Source: Clostridiaceae bacterium
Lineage (GTDB): Bacteria > Bacillota > Clostridia > Saccharofermentanales > DTU023
NCBI GenBank assembly: GCA_012799695.1
Contig: JAAZKT010000028.1
Coordinates: 1-52,979, forward strand
Length of the DNA: 52,979 nucleotides
Direction: 5' to 3'
The notes under the pieces are model-generated. The model saw nothing but the letters and a program-made list of their open reading frames with translations, was not told where the DNA came from and ran no database searches. Positions 43,871 to 52,545 of this stretch are shown here, in pieces. Each line of letters begins with the position of its first letter. The first letter of the stretch is position 1. Made by a program: the position numbers and the translations under genes.

Positions 43871-45400
43871 ATGTTTGAATTACGCGGAGTCGACAAAAGA
43901 TTTGACGCAGTCGTCGCGCTCAACAATGCTTCCTTAAATGTAAAGCCTGGTGAAGTACATGCGCTTCTTGGATCAAACGGATCCGGAAAATCCACGATGA
44001 TCAAGATTCTTGCCGGTCTGGTCAACCCGAATGCAGGTGAGATTCTGATCGATGGATCCCCGGTTGAAATACGCAACGGGTACGATTCACGCAAGTTGGG
44101 GATCGCGACAGCTTTCCAAGATCTAAGCCTCATACCGACCATGAGTGTTCGGGATAATATTCTTTTGGGCAATGAGCCGAAAAACGCACTGGGACTCGTC
44201 GATCAAAGGGCCAGCGATGAGATCATTAGCCGCCTTCTTGAACGTTTTCAGATCGACTGCGATCCGGACGATTATGTCCAGACCTTGATGCCATCTACTC
44301 AGACGATGCTTGAGGTGGCGAAAGCCGTTGCTTTGAAACCGCGTCTTTTGCTTTTGGACGAGGTAACTGCCGCGTTGCACTATGACGAGATTCAGGTCCT
44401 CTTTTCCGTCATGCGCGAGTTGAAGGAAGAGGGCATCGCGATGGTCTACGTGACGCACCGCATGAACGAGGTCTTTGAAGTGTGCGACAGGACGACCATC
44501 ATGAGAAGCGGTGAATCGGTGATCACGGGGCCGATGGACGACTTCAGCCTTGATGACATCGTTTATTACATGACAGGACAGCGTCCGGACAAAAGCAAAA
44601 AGGATGTAGTACACTCGCACTCGGATGGGGGACGTGAGATCGTACTCGATGTCAAGAATTTATCTATTTTCCCGAAAGTACATGATATTTCGCTTCGCGC
44701 TCACAAAGGCGAAATCGTCGGTATCGGCGGACTGCAAGGACAGGGACAGCCGGAATTGATACGTGCTATTCTAGGCGCCATCCGTTATGAAGAGGGAGAG
44801 ATTATCTACGACGGCGAACCTTCTACTTTTAAATTGCCCTCGAAAGCCGTAAAAAACGGGATGGGCTTTATCTCGGGTGAACGCAACCGGGAAGCCGTAT
44901 TCCCCGCACGCACCGTGTTGGAAAACATACTCGCCGGCAAAGTCGCAAAAGGTAAAACTTTCGCCTACATGCCTGCTAAAGCGAATCGCTCGTTTGCGCA
45001 AAGTGCCGTCGATAAATACAATATTGTGATCGGTTCTCTGAATCATCCTGCTAGCTCACTGTCCGGAGGCAATCAACAGAAACTCGTCGTCGCACGATGG
45101 ATTGCGATGCAACCTAAACTTTTGCTTTTGGACGACCCGACGCGCGGTGTCGATATTCATTCCCGTCTCGAAATCCATGAAATCCTCAAAGAATGTGCAA
45201 ACGATGGGATGACCATTTTGATTTCTTCAAGCGAATCGGAAGAATTGTTGAGTCTATGTGACGTCATTTATGTCTTTTACGAAGGATGTGTCAGCGCGCA
45301 ATTGACCGGTGAAAATAAAACACCCGAGAAGCTCGTGGCGGCGATGATGGGGATGTCGGAAGATCACGAGATCGTCTCGACGATGGAGGCAAAGGCATGA
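43871..45400 (+). CDS. sugar ABC transporter ATP-binding protein (RbsA/MglA-like, two ATPase domains)
   Basis: Powers the importer. Domain 1: Walker A LGSNGSGKST, Walker B LLLLDEVTAAL, with a degenerate signature (LMPSTQTMLEVAKAV), as usual for this group. Domain 2: degenerate Walker A (GGLQGQGQPEL), signature LSGGNQQKLVVARW and LLLDDPTRGVD. 509 aa. The stop overlaps the next ATG by 4 nt. Confidence 0.95.
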   Translation: MFELRGVDKRFDAVVALNNASLNVKPGEVHALLGSNGSGKSTMIKILAGLVNPNAGEILIDGSPVEIRNGYDSRKLGIATAFQDLSLIPTMSVRDNILLGNEPKNALGLVDQRASDEIISRLLERFQIDCDPDDYVQTLMPSTQTMLEVAKAVALKPRLLLLDEVTAALHYDEIQVLFSVMRELKEEGIAMVYVTHRMNEVFEVCDRTTIMRSGESVITGPMDDFSLDDIVYYMTGQRPDKSKKDVVHSHSDGGREIVLDVKNLSIFPKVHDISLRAHKGEIVGIGGLQGQGQPELIRAILGAIRYEEGEIIYDGEPSTFKLPSKAVKNGMGFISGERNREAVFPARTVLENILAGKVAKGKTFAYMPAKANRSFAQSAVDKYNIVIGSLNHPASSLSGGNQQKLVVARWIAMQPKLLLLDDPTRGVDIHSRLEIHEILKECANDGMTILISSSESEELLSLCDVIYVFYEGCVSAQLTGENKTPEKLVAAMMGMSEDHEIVSTMEAKA

Positions 45401-46488
45401 TCGATACTTTGAAAAATAGTTTCGCGCGGTTAAGACGCTCATCATTTTTTGCCGGTTTCGTTTTATTCATAATCGCTTTGATACTCAATGCGGCTCTACA
45501 AGGACCGGCATCCTTCTTTAGCATCAAAAGCATCAATACGCTCTTTGCGAAAAATGCCGCGTTCATTCTGGTCGCGATCGGTCAGAGTTTATTGTTGATC
45601 GCGGGCACGATGGATGTCTCTTGCGGGATTCAACTTGCCTTGGTGAACGTTGTCACTATCATGACCCATCAGGTATGGGGCATTCCCTTTGGTCTCTCCT
45701 GTCTTTTGGGTATCGGCGCCGCGGTTCTCGCCTCGATCGCGGTCTGGGTCTGTTGTTCCGTTTTCCGATTGCCGGCTCTCCTTGCAAGTTATGCCATGAC
45801 TTATGTCATTCGAGGAGTTAACGTGATGATCATGAGCGTACCGCAAGGCAAAGTGCCGCGGGAGTGGTACATGGCGTACGACAGTCAGCTTTTCGGACTG
45901 ATCCCCGTTTCTTTCTTCGCAGTTCTCGGTGTACTTTTGATCTGTCGTTTCGCCCGCAAAACTCCTTTCGGATCACACATCTACGCCGTTGGCGGCAATC
46001 CGAGAAATGCGTTCGCCGCGGGCATCAGCCCCGTTAAAGTTCAGTTGAAAGCATTTCTCCTTAAGGGAGTCATCGTAGGTATTGCCGGTCTTTGCTTAAC
46101 ACTGATGATCGCGGCAGGAAATCCGCTTCAGGCGGAAGATTACGGCATTCGCTCGCTCTCAGCCTGCATCCTCGGCGGCCTCGGCTTCGGCGGTTGGGGA
46201 TCGGTAGCCAGCGCCGTCTTCGGTAGCGGCTTTTTCGTTCTGATCCAAAACTCCGTTTACTACTTCTTCTCTCTCTTGGTACGCATGATCCCGGGCTTCT
46301 CGGTATCCAGCTACTGGCAAAATTTCGTATCCGATGTCATCATCTTCCTCGGACTCTTGATGACCATTGTCACCGCGAAGGGAAGACAAGAAGTACTAAG
46401 AGAGGGCATTGTCCGACAATTCAAGCGTATTGACTACCGAAAGAAACCGGAGGGATTAGATGGAAAGGAGGCAGCGAGTCATGAATAG
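45397..46488 (+). CDS. sugar ABC transporter permease (RbsC-like), first
   Basis: 363 aa with about eight to ten hydrophobic segments. Family marks: IGQSLLLIAGTMDVSCG near the start and the EAA-like AVGGNPRNAFAAGISPVKVQLKAF. A 40-aa cytoplasmic C-terminal tail. It overlaps the next gene slightly at its 3' end; the second permease starts at a new RBS within it. Probably forms a heterodimer with the second permease. Confidence 0.93.
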   Translation: MIDTLKNSFARLRRSSFFAGFVLFIIALILNAALQGPASFFSIKSINTLFAKNAAFILVAIGQSLLLIAGTMDVSCGIQLALVNVVTIMTHQVWGIPFGLSCLLGIGAAVLASIAVWVCCSVFRLPALLASYAMTYVIRGVNVMIMSVPQGKVPREWYMAYDSQLFGLIPVSFFAVLGVLLICRFARKTPFGSHIYAVGGNPRNAFAAGISPVKVQLKAFLLKGVIVGIAGLCLTLMIAAGNPLQAEDYGIRSLSACILGGLGFGGWGSVASAVFGSGFFVLIQNSVYYFFSLLVRMIPGFSVSSYWQNFVSDVIIFLGLLMTIVTAKGRQEVLREGIVRQFKRIDYRKKPEGLDGKEAASHE

Positions 46489-47470
46489 CACTCAATCTAC
46501 CTTGACATTGGGTCAGCGATCGAAACTCTTCATGCAGAATAGTCCGGCGCGCATGGCGTTCATCATTGCGATAATCTTATATGCCGTAACAGTCATGATC
46601 TCGCCCGGCTCATTCAATGCGAGCGCCATCGGATCCATCGTCATGCTTACGTTGCTTCTGAGCATTGCCTCGGCAGGTCAAACGATCGTCCTGATCGGCG
46701 GCGGTATGGATTTTGGGGTTGGCGCCGTCATGTCGTCGGCAGCTATTTTAACGACGACCATCATGAACAGTCAGGATGGACGTTTTTTCCCGTTACTTTT
46801 CGCGGCACTTTCCATGGGAGCGACTGTCGGTCTTTTGAACGGCATTTGCACTGTAAAAATCGGACTCCCACCGCTCATCGTCACGATGGCCATCTCAAAC
46901 GTGATCACGCGCATGCAGTACGTGTTGACGCAAGGAAGCCCCATGGGATACGCTTCACCGTCGTTCATTAAATCCGTGACATCCAAGTTGTTCGGCCTGC
47001 AATTCTTGCCGTCGATTATTTTATACGGACTGATCATCATACCGTTGGTCTTCTACTTGTTGAACCATTCGCGTTTTGGGAAACAAGTTTACCTTCTTGG
47101 AAACAACCCCGTCGCCGCGCGTCTTAACGGAGTGAATATCAATCGCGTACAGATTCTGACGTACGTATTTTCCGGGATGTTTGCCGCTTTTGCCGGCATG
47201 CTGGGCGCAGCCTACATGAATGCCGCGCGTTGCCAGATCTTTGATGAATACGCTTACAACTCGCTAATCGCTGTCATTATTGGAGGCACGTCATTCTCGG
47301 GCGGTGTCGGAACGTATACAGGGAGTATCGCCGGCTCACTTGTCATGGTGGTGCTCAGCAACTTGCTGACGGCGATGGGCCTTGCACAACCGACACGCAA
47401 CGTGTTCATGGGTCTTATCATGATCGTGCTGTTGATCTTATATAATCGCGAAAAGAAGGTTCGCCAGTAA
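46481..47470 (+). CDS. sugar ABC transporter permease (RbsC-like), second
   Basis: Start MNSTQSTLTLGQ (codon 8 of the track ORF) is set by GGAGG 9 nt upstream and overlaps the end of the first permease. IASAGQTIVLIGGGMDFGVGAVM and LLGNNPVAARLNGVNINRVQILTY are family marks; multiple membrane helices. 329 aa. It is clearly different from the first permease in sequence, so not a recent duplicate. The operon ends at a strong terminator 35 nt later. Confidence 0.93.
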   Translation: MNSTQSTLTLGQRSKLFMQNSPARMAFIIAIILYAVTVMISPGSFNASAIGSIVMLTLLLSIASAGQTIVLIGGGMDFGVGAVMSSAAILTTTIMNSQDGRFFPLLFAALSMGATVGLLNGICTVKIGLPPLIVTMAISNVITRMQYVLTQGSPMGYASPSFIKSVTSKLFGLQFLPSIILYGLIIIPLVFYLLNHSRFGKQVYLLGNNPVAARLNGVNINRVQILTYVFSGMFAAFAGMLGAAYMNAARCQIFDEYAYNSLIAVIIGGTSFSGGVGTYTGSIAGSLVMVVLSNLLTAMGLAQPTRNVFMGLIMIVLLILYNREKKVRQ

Positions 47471-47504
47471 TTCAATTGATTCATAGGCGAAAATGCAACC
47501 AATC

Positions 47505-47550
47505 AAAAGGGGGCTTTCACCGGAGAGCAGTGTGAAGGACACCCCCTTTT
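47505..47550. terminator. bidirectional terminator between convergent operons
   Basis: AAAAGGGGG (47505-47513) pairs with CCCCCTTTT (47542-47550), with a nested TTCAC/GTGAA pair. It stands between the permease stop and the stop of the leftward oxidoreductase gene and has A/T tails on both sides. Confidence 0.8.
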
Positions 47551-47571
47551 CTTATCTTAATGTTTTGACTT

Positions 47572-48651
47572 CTAGCGCCAGTTATCGACGGGACGCTCCG
47601 CCGTGGAGTTGTATGGCAAAGCTAATTTACGTCCTTCACGTGCAGACGCATAGGCGGCATGAATAACCGCTATGACAGCGCGCCCCAACTCACCATCGGT
47701 AAGAGGCTTCTTCCCGTTTCGCACACAGTCCACAAAGTGAGCGAGCTCTTGTGGGTAGCCTTGGTTGAAGGCTTCCTCAAAAATGGGAAACGTCCATCCG
47801 GTCGTCGCGCCCGCTTTCTCGCTCGCGTAGTCGTAGCCGCGCAGGCTGTAAAGCTGGGATGAATTGCCTTGGAAAAGATCGGAATAACAGACGCCCTCAT
47901 CTCCATAAACCTCGATGGCATCTTGCATACCGCCGTGTTTGACCCAACTGTCCTCAGCGACACAAATAATCGTACGACCGTCTTTCTCAAATTCCAGTTG
48001 CGTGAGCGCATGATCCTCGCCATCCGTATCGTGATAAACGCGCATGTAGTGTCCGTAGACGCTGACGGGGTTGTAGTCTTTGAGCATCCACATAAACCAA
48101 GCGATCGCATGACAACCCATGTCCATCATCACACCGCCACCGGAATGCTTCGATTCATAGAACCAACGACTGTGCGGACCTGAATGCTTTTCACTTTGTT
48201 TGAGCATGTAAATCTGCCCGAGCGCACCGCTTTCGACGATGGCGCGGACGCGCTCATATTTCGGTGCGTAACACAATTCCTCCGCGTACATGAGCAACAC
48301 GTTGTTTTCTTTTGCCGCCTCGATCATCTCGTCCGCTTCACGCAAGGAGAGGCAGAACGGCTTTTCGATGATGACATGCTTCCCCGCATTTACCGCTTGG
48401 ATGCAGGCAGGATGATGTAGGTCGTTGGGAAGGCAGATGTCGACAATATCGACATCGCTCTTATCCAAAAGCTCTTGAATATCGTCGTACGCAGCCGGTA
48501 TGCCATGCGCATCGGCAAAAGCACGCGCCTTATCGATGTTCCGCGAATAGACGGCGGTCACTTCCGCGTCCGGCACAAAGCGCCGGAACGATTCCGCGTG
48601 GATATCGGCGATGAATCCGCTTCCTAATAGAACAACTTTTGTTCTGACCAT
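47572..48651 (-). CDS. Gfo/Idh/MocA family oxidoreductase (module 3)
   Basis: Rossmann start VVLLGSGFIADIHAE, EKP in IIEKPFCLSL. Where the family usually has HxxD, the sequence is DMGCHAIAWFMWML: the His is kept but the Asp is Ala, so the active site may differ from the other three paralogues. 359 aa. Last gene of the four-gene leftward operon, 34 nt after the SIS gene, with AAGGAGGA before the ATG. Confidence 0.9.
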   Translation of the reverse strand: MVRTKVVLLGSGFIADIHAESFRRFVPDAEVTAVYSRNIDKARAFADAHGIPAAYDDIQELLDKSDVDIVDICLPNDLHHPACIQAVNAGKHVIIEKPFCLSLREADEMIEAAKENNVLLMYAEELCYAPKYERVRAIVESGALGQIYMLKQSEKHSGPHSRWFYESKHSGGGVMMDMGCHAIAWFMWMLKDYNPVSVYGHYMRVYHDTDGEDHALTQLEFEKDGRTIICVAEDSWVKHGGMQDAIEVYGDEGVCYSDLFQGNSSQLYSLRGYDYASEKAGATTGWTFPIFEEAFNQGYPQELAHFVDCVRNGKKPLTDGELGRAVIAVIHAAYASAREGRKLALPYNSTAERPVDNWR

Positions 48652-48685
48652 TGTAATCCTCCTTACTTTTACTTGTCCGCGACGC

Positions 48686-49600
48686 CTAAATGAACTGGCG
48701 GAGGAAGCGATAGCTCTGTTCTATGCCAGCACGTACATCCTCGACGGAATTCTCATAAGCTTTATCTTCAACTTCGAGACAGGCGGGACCTGTATAGCGG
48801 ATGTCGTTGAGCGCCGAGATAAAAGCGCCAAAGTCCACACCGCCCATTCCGGGGAGCTTCGGTGAATGCCAGAGCGAGGGATAGGCAAAATAGCCGTACT
48901 CATCAAGCTTATCTTGGTAAATCTTGATGTCCTTGAAATGAATGTGGAATATACGGTCCTTAAATTCATAGAGCGGCTTCGTGTAGCTCGCCCCGATCAG
49001 ATAGGGATGCGAAGGGTCGAAGTTCAGACCCAATGCCTTTGACGGAATGCGTCGGAACATTTCACGCCAGATGTAAGGGGCGTGCGCCAGATTGTTCCCG
49101 CCGGGCCATTCGTCTTTTGTGTAGAGCATCGGACAATTCTCGATGCCGATTCGGACCCCTTTCGACTCGGCGTACTCAACGATCGGCGTCCAGACACGCT
49201 CGAATTTATCAAGATTTTCTTCGACCGTTTTCGTTTTGTCGCGTCCAATGAAGGTCGTGATCATGTTGACGTCCATCAGGGCGGAGGCGTCGATCATTTT
49301 GTAAATATGCTGCACCGCTACATCAGCCGCTTCCTGATTCACATCCATGGGGTTCGGGTAGTAGCCAAGAGATGAAATCTCAATACCGCGGTCTTCGGCG
49401 TATTTTTTGTACGCCAGCAATTGTTTCTCATCGCTTTCATCAAGGTCGATGTGTGTCACGCCGGCATAGCGGCGGACGGCTTTGCCTTTGGGCCAACAAC
49501 ACACCTCCACGCATTCAAAACCGACGCGTGCGGCGTAGTCAATGACCTCTTCAAACGTGTTGTCCGGCAAAATGGCGGACAGCAAACCGAGCTTCATCAT
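48686..49600 (-). CDS. sugar phosphate isomerase/epimerase, TIM-barrel (module 3)
   Basis: Start at MMKLGLLSAIL (codon 12 of the track ORF) after GGAGG at 10 nt. AP_endonuc_2 barrel with likely metal ligands Glu in IGIENCPML, Asp in LNFDPSHPY, His in HIHFKDIK and Glu in CLEVEDKAY. 304 aa. Its middle insert KDEWPGGNNLAHAPYIW is common in the group that goes with inositol- or glycoside-acting oxidoreductases (from memory). Paired with module 3 Gfo/Idh. Confidence 0.88.
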   Translation of the reverse strand: MMKLGLLSAILPDNTFEEVIDYAARVGFECVEVCCWPKGKAVRRYAGVTHIDLDESDEKQLLAYKKYAEDRGIEISSLGYYPNPMDVNQEAADVAVQHIYKMIDASALMDVNMITTFIGRDKTKTVEENLDKFERVWTPIVEYAESKGVRIGIENCPMLYTKDEWPGGNNLAHAPYIWREMFRRIPSKALGLNFDPSHPYLIGASYTKPLYEFKDRIFHIHFKDIKIYQDKLDEYGYFAYPSLWHSPKLPGMGGVDFGAFISALNDIRYTGPACLEVEDKAYENSVEDVRAGIEQSYRFLRQFI

Positions 49601-49652
49601 GTTTCGATATCCTCCTTGTGTCGTCGTGTCCATTAGGGACGCGATGTTAGTT

Positions 49653-50504
49653 TTATAGTTGTTCTATACACTCTTTCAAGAATTGCACAGCCATGCGTAT
49701 GTCTTCCGAGCCATTGACGACTTCGCGCTCAATGGTCAGGTAACCGTTATATCCGATCTCCTGTAGTGCGCGCAGATATGGCATCCATCGGACACTCCCT
49801 TCGCCAAGAGGCGTTTCCTCCGAGCAGCCTGATTGGGCAGCCCATTCGAGGCCGCCTTCGGCAAACTGATGGTAAAAATCTTCAGGGTCGATTTGTTTGA
49901 GAGATCGTCCGTCCTTGGCATGGGTGTGAACGATGGCGGAGCCGGCGATTCTTACGCCTTCGACCTCATCGTCGGCGCCCACCATGACCAGATTAGCGGG
50001 ATCGTAGTTGATGGCTGCCCCCGGACCGCACTCGTCAACAAATGCCCGCAAAACCGTCATCGATTCCGGGCCTGTCTCGACGGCAACGTAGGAGCCAAGG
50101 CGGTTTGCGAAATACGCCAATTCGCCCATCGCATTAAGCATCACCTCATAGCGCGGATGGGAACGATCTTTCGGCACCACACCGACGTGTGTCGTGACGA
50201 TACGACAGTCCAACCGATCCGCAAGAATCAAAACTTGTTTGAGGTAATCGATCTTTGCGGCGTTGTCTTCCGCCTTCTCCAAACCGTAACCGCCGAGTTC
50301 GCCGCAAAGCGCCGTGATCGTCTGTCCGGACGCGCGTGCGACGGATATAACTTCTTTGACGACGGAATCTGTCGCGGTCGTTCGCGGATCAAATTCACCC
50401 GCCGCATAGATCTGCACGCCCGTGGCGCCGCATCGCGATGATTCGCGAATGCCCTCCAGAAGTCCGAGTCCGAACCAATCGGCAAGGGTACCTATTTTAA
50501 ACAT
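49653..50504 (-). CDS. sugar phosphate isomerase/epimerase, TIM-barrel (module 4)
   Basis: Start MFKIGTLADWFG (codon 22 of the track ORF) after GGAGGG, which lies inside the end of the upstream gene. Likely ligands: Glu in VAVETGPES, Asp in INYDPANLV, His in VHTHAKDG and Glu in LTIEREV. 283 aa. It begins 5 nt after the stop of the module 4 Gfo/Idh gene, the tightest pairing of the four. Confidence 0.88.
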   Translation of the reverse strand: MFKIGTLADWFGLGLLEGIRESSRCGATGVQIYAAGEFDPRTTATDSVVKEVISVARASGQTITALCGELGGYGLEKAEDNAAKIDYLKQVLILADRLDCRIVTTHVGVVPKDRSHPRYEVMLNAMGELAYFANRLGSYVAVETGPESMTVLRAFVDECGPGAAINYDPANLVMVGADDEVEGVRIAGSAIVHTHAKDGRSLKQIDPEDFYHQFAEGGLEWAAQSGCSEETPLGEGSVRWMPYLRALQEIGYNGYLTIEREVVNGSEDIRMAVQFLKECIEQL

Positions 50505-50509
50505 GGAGA

Positions 50510-51655
50510 TCAGCCCTCCACGGGGACCCAGCGGCCCTCTTTCGCGCTTCTTACGATCGCGTCGCAAAGTTGCATTTCCCTTAAACCGTCCTCAAACGTC
50601 GCAAAGAGATTTTGACCGGTGTCACCTTTTTCGACTGCGGCATAGATGGCTTTGAAGTTCTGTTTAAACGAGTCGGGGAAACCCTCCGCATGCCCGCCGG
50701 GATAACTGATGATCGAACCGGCAAGCGGACTTAGCGTAGAGGGATCTTTCGTGGCGGTTTGATTGAACGTGTCTCGTCTGCCGATCCAAAGTTCGTTGCT
50801 TCGTTCGCTGTCCCAATGCAAGGCGCACCGGCTGCCTCCGATATCCACGAGCATCTGATTTTTTCTTCCTGCAAAGACCTGACTGATGGTGCACGTGCCG
50901 CGCGCTCCGCTATCAAATTTAAACAGCACCGTGCAGTAATCTTCCGTGTCGATGTGTTTCTCTTCGTAGTCTTCCGGACGGAGCGTCATGCCTGAATAGG
51001 TATCAATGGCCTTCAAAGGTTTCTTACGTACTTTATGGAATGTTTCAAAATCGGCAAACACTTCCACGGCACGGAGACCGGAAATGAATTCCACCGCATC
51101 GATCCAGTGGGAGCCGATGTCGGCAAACGCGCGGGATTCACCGCTGATCTCCGGCTCAAGGCGCCAACTGTAATCAGTCTCATAGAAAAGCCAGTCCTGC
51201 AAATAACCTCCGTGGATGGTGTAAATGTCGCCTACTTCGCCTGAATCTACCATCGCCTTTGCCTGCATGATTTGCGGATACATACGGTAGTTAAAGTTGA
51301 CACCCGTTACGATACCTTTTTGTTTCGCGAAGTCGGCAAGACGTTTGGCTTCATCGACTGTTTTAGTCATCGGCTTTTCGCAGACGACCGCGATATCACG
51401 CCCCATCGCGTACATCGCCATTTCATAATGATCCACATTGGGCGTACAGATGTGTACAACATCCGGCTTCTCCCGGTCAATCATCTCTCGATAATCTTCG
51501 TAACCTTTGGGAACACCGTGTGCCGCCGCTTTTGCTTCCGGATCAACCACGTCGGACAGTGCGACAACATCGACATTTCCAAGGCGACGGAGCGCTTCAA
51601 TATGAGCGGCGCCGATAAAACCGACGCCGATGACACATGCTTTGAACTGTTTCAC
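50510..51655 (-). CDS. Gfo/Idh/MocA family oxidoreductase (module 4)
   Basis: Rossmann start ACVIGVGFIGAAHIEAL, EKP in VCEKPMTKT, and ADIGSHWIDAVEF with the conserved His and Asp. The long FAGRKNQMLVDIGGSRCALHWDSE region is typical of the larger subgroup of the family. 381 aa. GTG start with AGGAGG at 7 nt. First gene of the four-gene leftward operon with a clear promoter. Confidence 0.9.
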   Translation of the reverse strand: MKQFKACVIGVGFIGAAHIEALRRLGNVDVVALSDVVDPEAKAAAHGVPKGYEDYREMIDREKPDVVHICTPNVDHYEMAMYAMGRDIAVVCEKPMTKTVDEAKRLADFAKQKGIVTGVNFNYRMYPQIMQAKAMVDSGEVGDIYTIHGGYLQDWLFYETDYSWRLEPEISGESRAFADIGSHWIDAVEFISGLRAVEVFADFETFHKVRKKPLKAIDTYSGMTLRPEDYEEKHIDTEDYCTVLFKFDSGARGTCTISQVFAGRKNQMLVDIGGSRCALHWDSERSNELWIGRRDTFNQTATKDPSTLSPLAGSIISYPGGHAEGFPDSFKQNFKAIYAAVEKGDTGQNLFATFEDGLREMQLCDAIVRSAKEGRWVPVEG

Positions 51656-51712
51656 AAGAGAACCTCCTTATGTTTGAAAAGCCTTTAGGTTAAGGTAGAA
51701 AAAGACGGTTTA

Positions 51713-51741
51713 ATTATAACGTACGGTGAAAATGAATGCAA
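51713..51741 (-). promoter_or_regulatory. promoter of the leftward Gfo/Idh-SIS operon
   Basis: Minus strand TTGCAT, 17-nt spacer, perfect TATAAT, about 60 nt before the GTG start. ATGCAA and ATGCAC repeats overlap the -35. Confidence 0.7.
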
Positions 51742-51848
51742 TGAAATGCACTTCTTTATGGCATATTATTTCAATTTTTTTCATTTTGGAACGTGCTGAG
51801 CGTATTCTTCCGGAGCTGCACTTTTAAAATGATTTCTAAGTTGGTCAC

Positions 51849-51887
51849 TCAGCTTCAAACACATTTAGAAGCTGAATAATCAGCTTC
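51849..51887. repeat. three copies of an 8-mer able to form two exclusive hairpins
   Basis: TCAGCTTC (51849-51856), its reverse complement GAAGCTGA (51868-51875) and TCAGCTTC again (51880-51887). The central copy can pair with either flank. The last copy holds the stop codon of the response regulator. No T-tract follows on the minus strand. Confidence 0.6.
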
Positions 51888-52545
51888 GATTCTTATAGTA
51901 ATAGACCGCCAACTGCGTTCGGTCACGCAAGTCCAGTTTTTCTAATATCGTCGAAATATAGTTGCGCACCGTTCCTTCGCTGAAGTGTAAAGCCTCGGCG
52001 ATTTCTTTGTTGTTTTTTCCTTCGGCGACCTGTTCAACGAGACTGATTTCCTGAGGTGTCAAAACAGCGGACAGGCGGTCGACCGCATCCCCGCCCGTGG
52101 CGGGAGTACCGGAATCGCTTCCGATGATGCGGGGAATCTGTTCGATGATCTCGTCGCCGAAGACACGCTGGCCATTTTGTACGGCATATAGCGACGGTAA
52201 GACGGCGTCGTAGCTGGACTTCATGAGGTACCCTTTAGCGCCGATGCGCAGGGCTTCGAGGATGTATTCATCGTCCAGAAAGGTAGTCAGATAGAGGATT
52301 CGGGCGTCCGGATCCTTGGCAAGAATATTCTTACCGGCGGTGATGCCGTCCATGCGATCCATGCGGATGTCCATGAGCAAAATGTCGGGGCGCAGCTTTT
52401 CGTACAGCTCCATGGCGGCATATCCGTCGTGGCCGATGCCCACCACCTCAACGGCTTCCCGCTGATCCCTGCGGGAGCCGATTTCCACAATCATGCGGAG
52501 GCTTTCACAGACAAGTTTGTCGTCGTCAACAATGAGCAGTCTCAT
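51880..52545 (-). CDS. NarL/FixJ-family response regulator
   Basis: Receiver domain with phospho-acceptor Asp59 (LLMDIRMD), acidic pocket VDDD, Thr in YLTTF and Lys in YLMKSS. The LuxR-type HTH begins at about residue 162 (LTPQEISLVEQVAEGKNNKEIA). 221 aa. It overlaps the kinase gene upstream by 4 nt, so the two form one two-component system. Targets unknown; nearby sugar operons are candidates. Confidence 0.95.
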   Translation of the reverse strand: MRLLIVDDDKLVCESLRMIVEIGSRRDQREAVEVVGIGHDGYAAMELYEKLRPDILLMDIRMDRMDGITAGKNILAKDPDARILYLTTFLDDEYILEALRIGAKGYLMKSSYDAVLPSLYAVQNGQRVFGDEIIEQIPRIIGSDSGTPATGGDAVDRLSAVLTPQEISLVEQVAEGKNNKEIAEALHFSEGTVRNYISTILEKLDLRDRTQLAVYYYKNRS

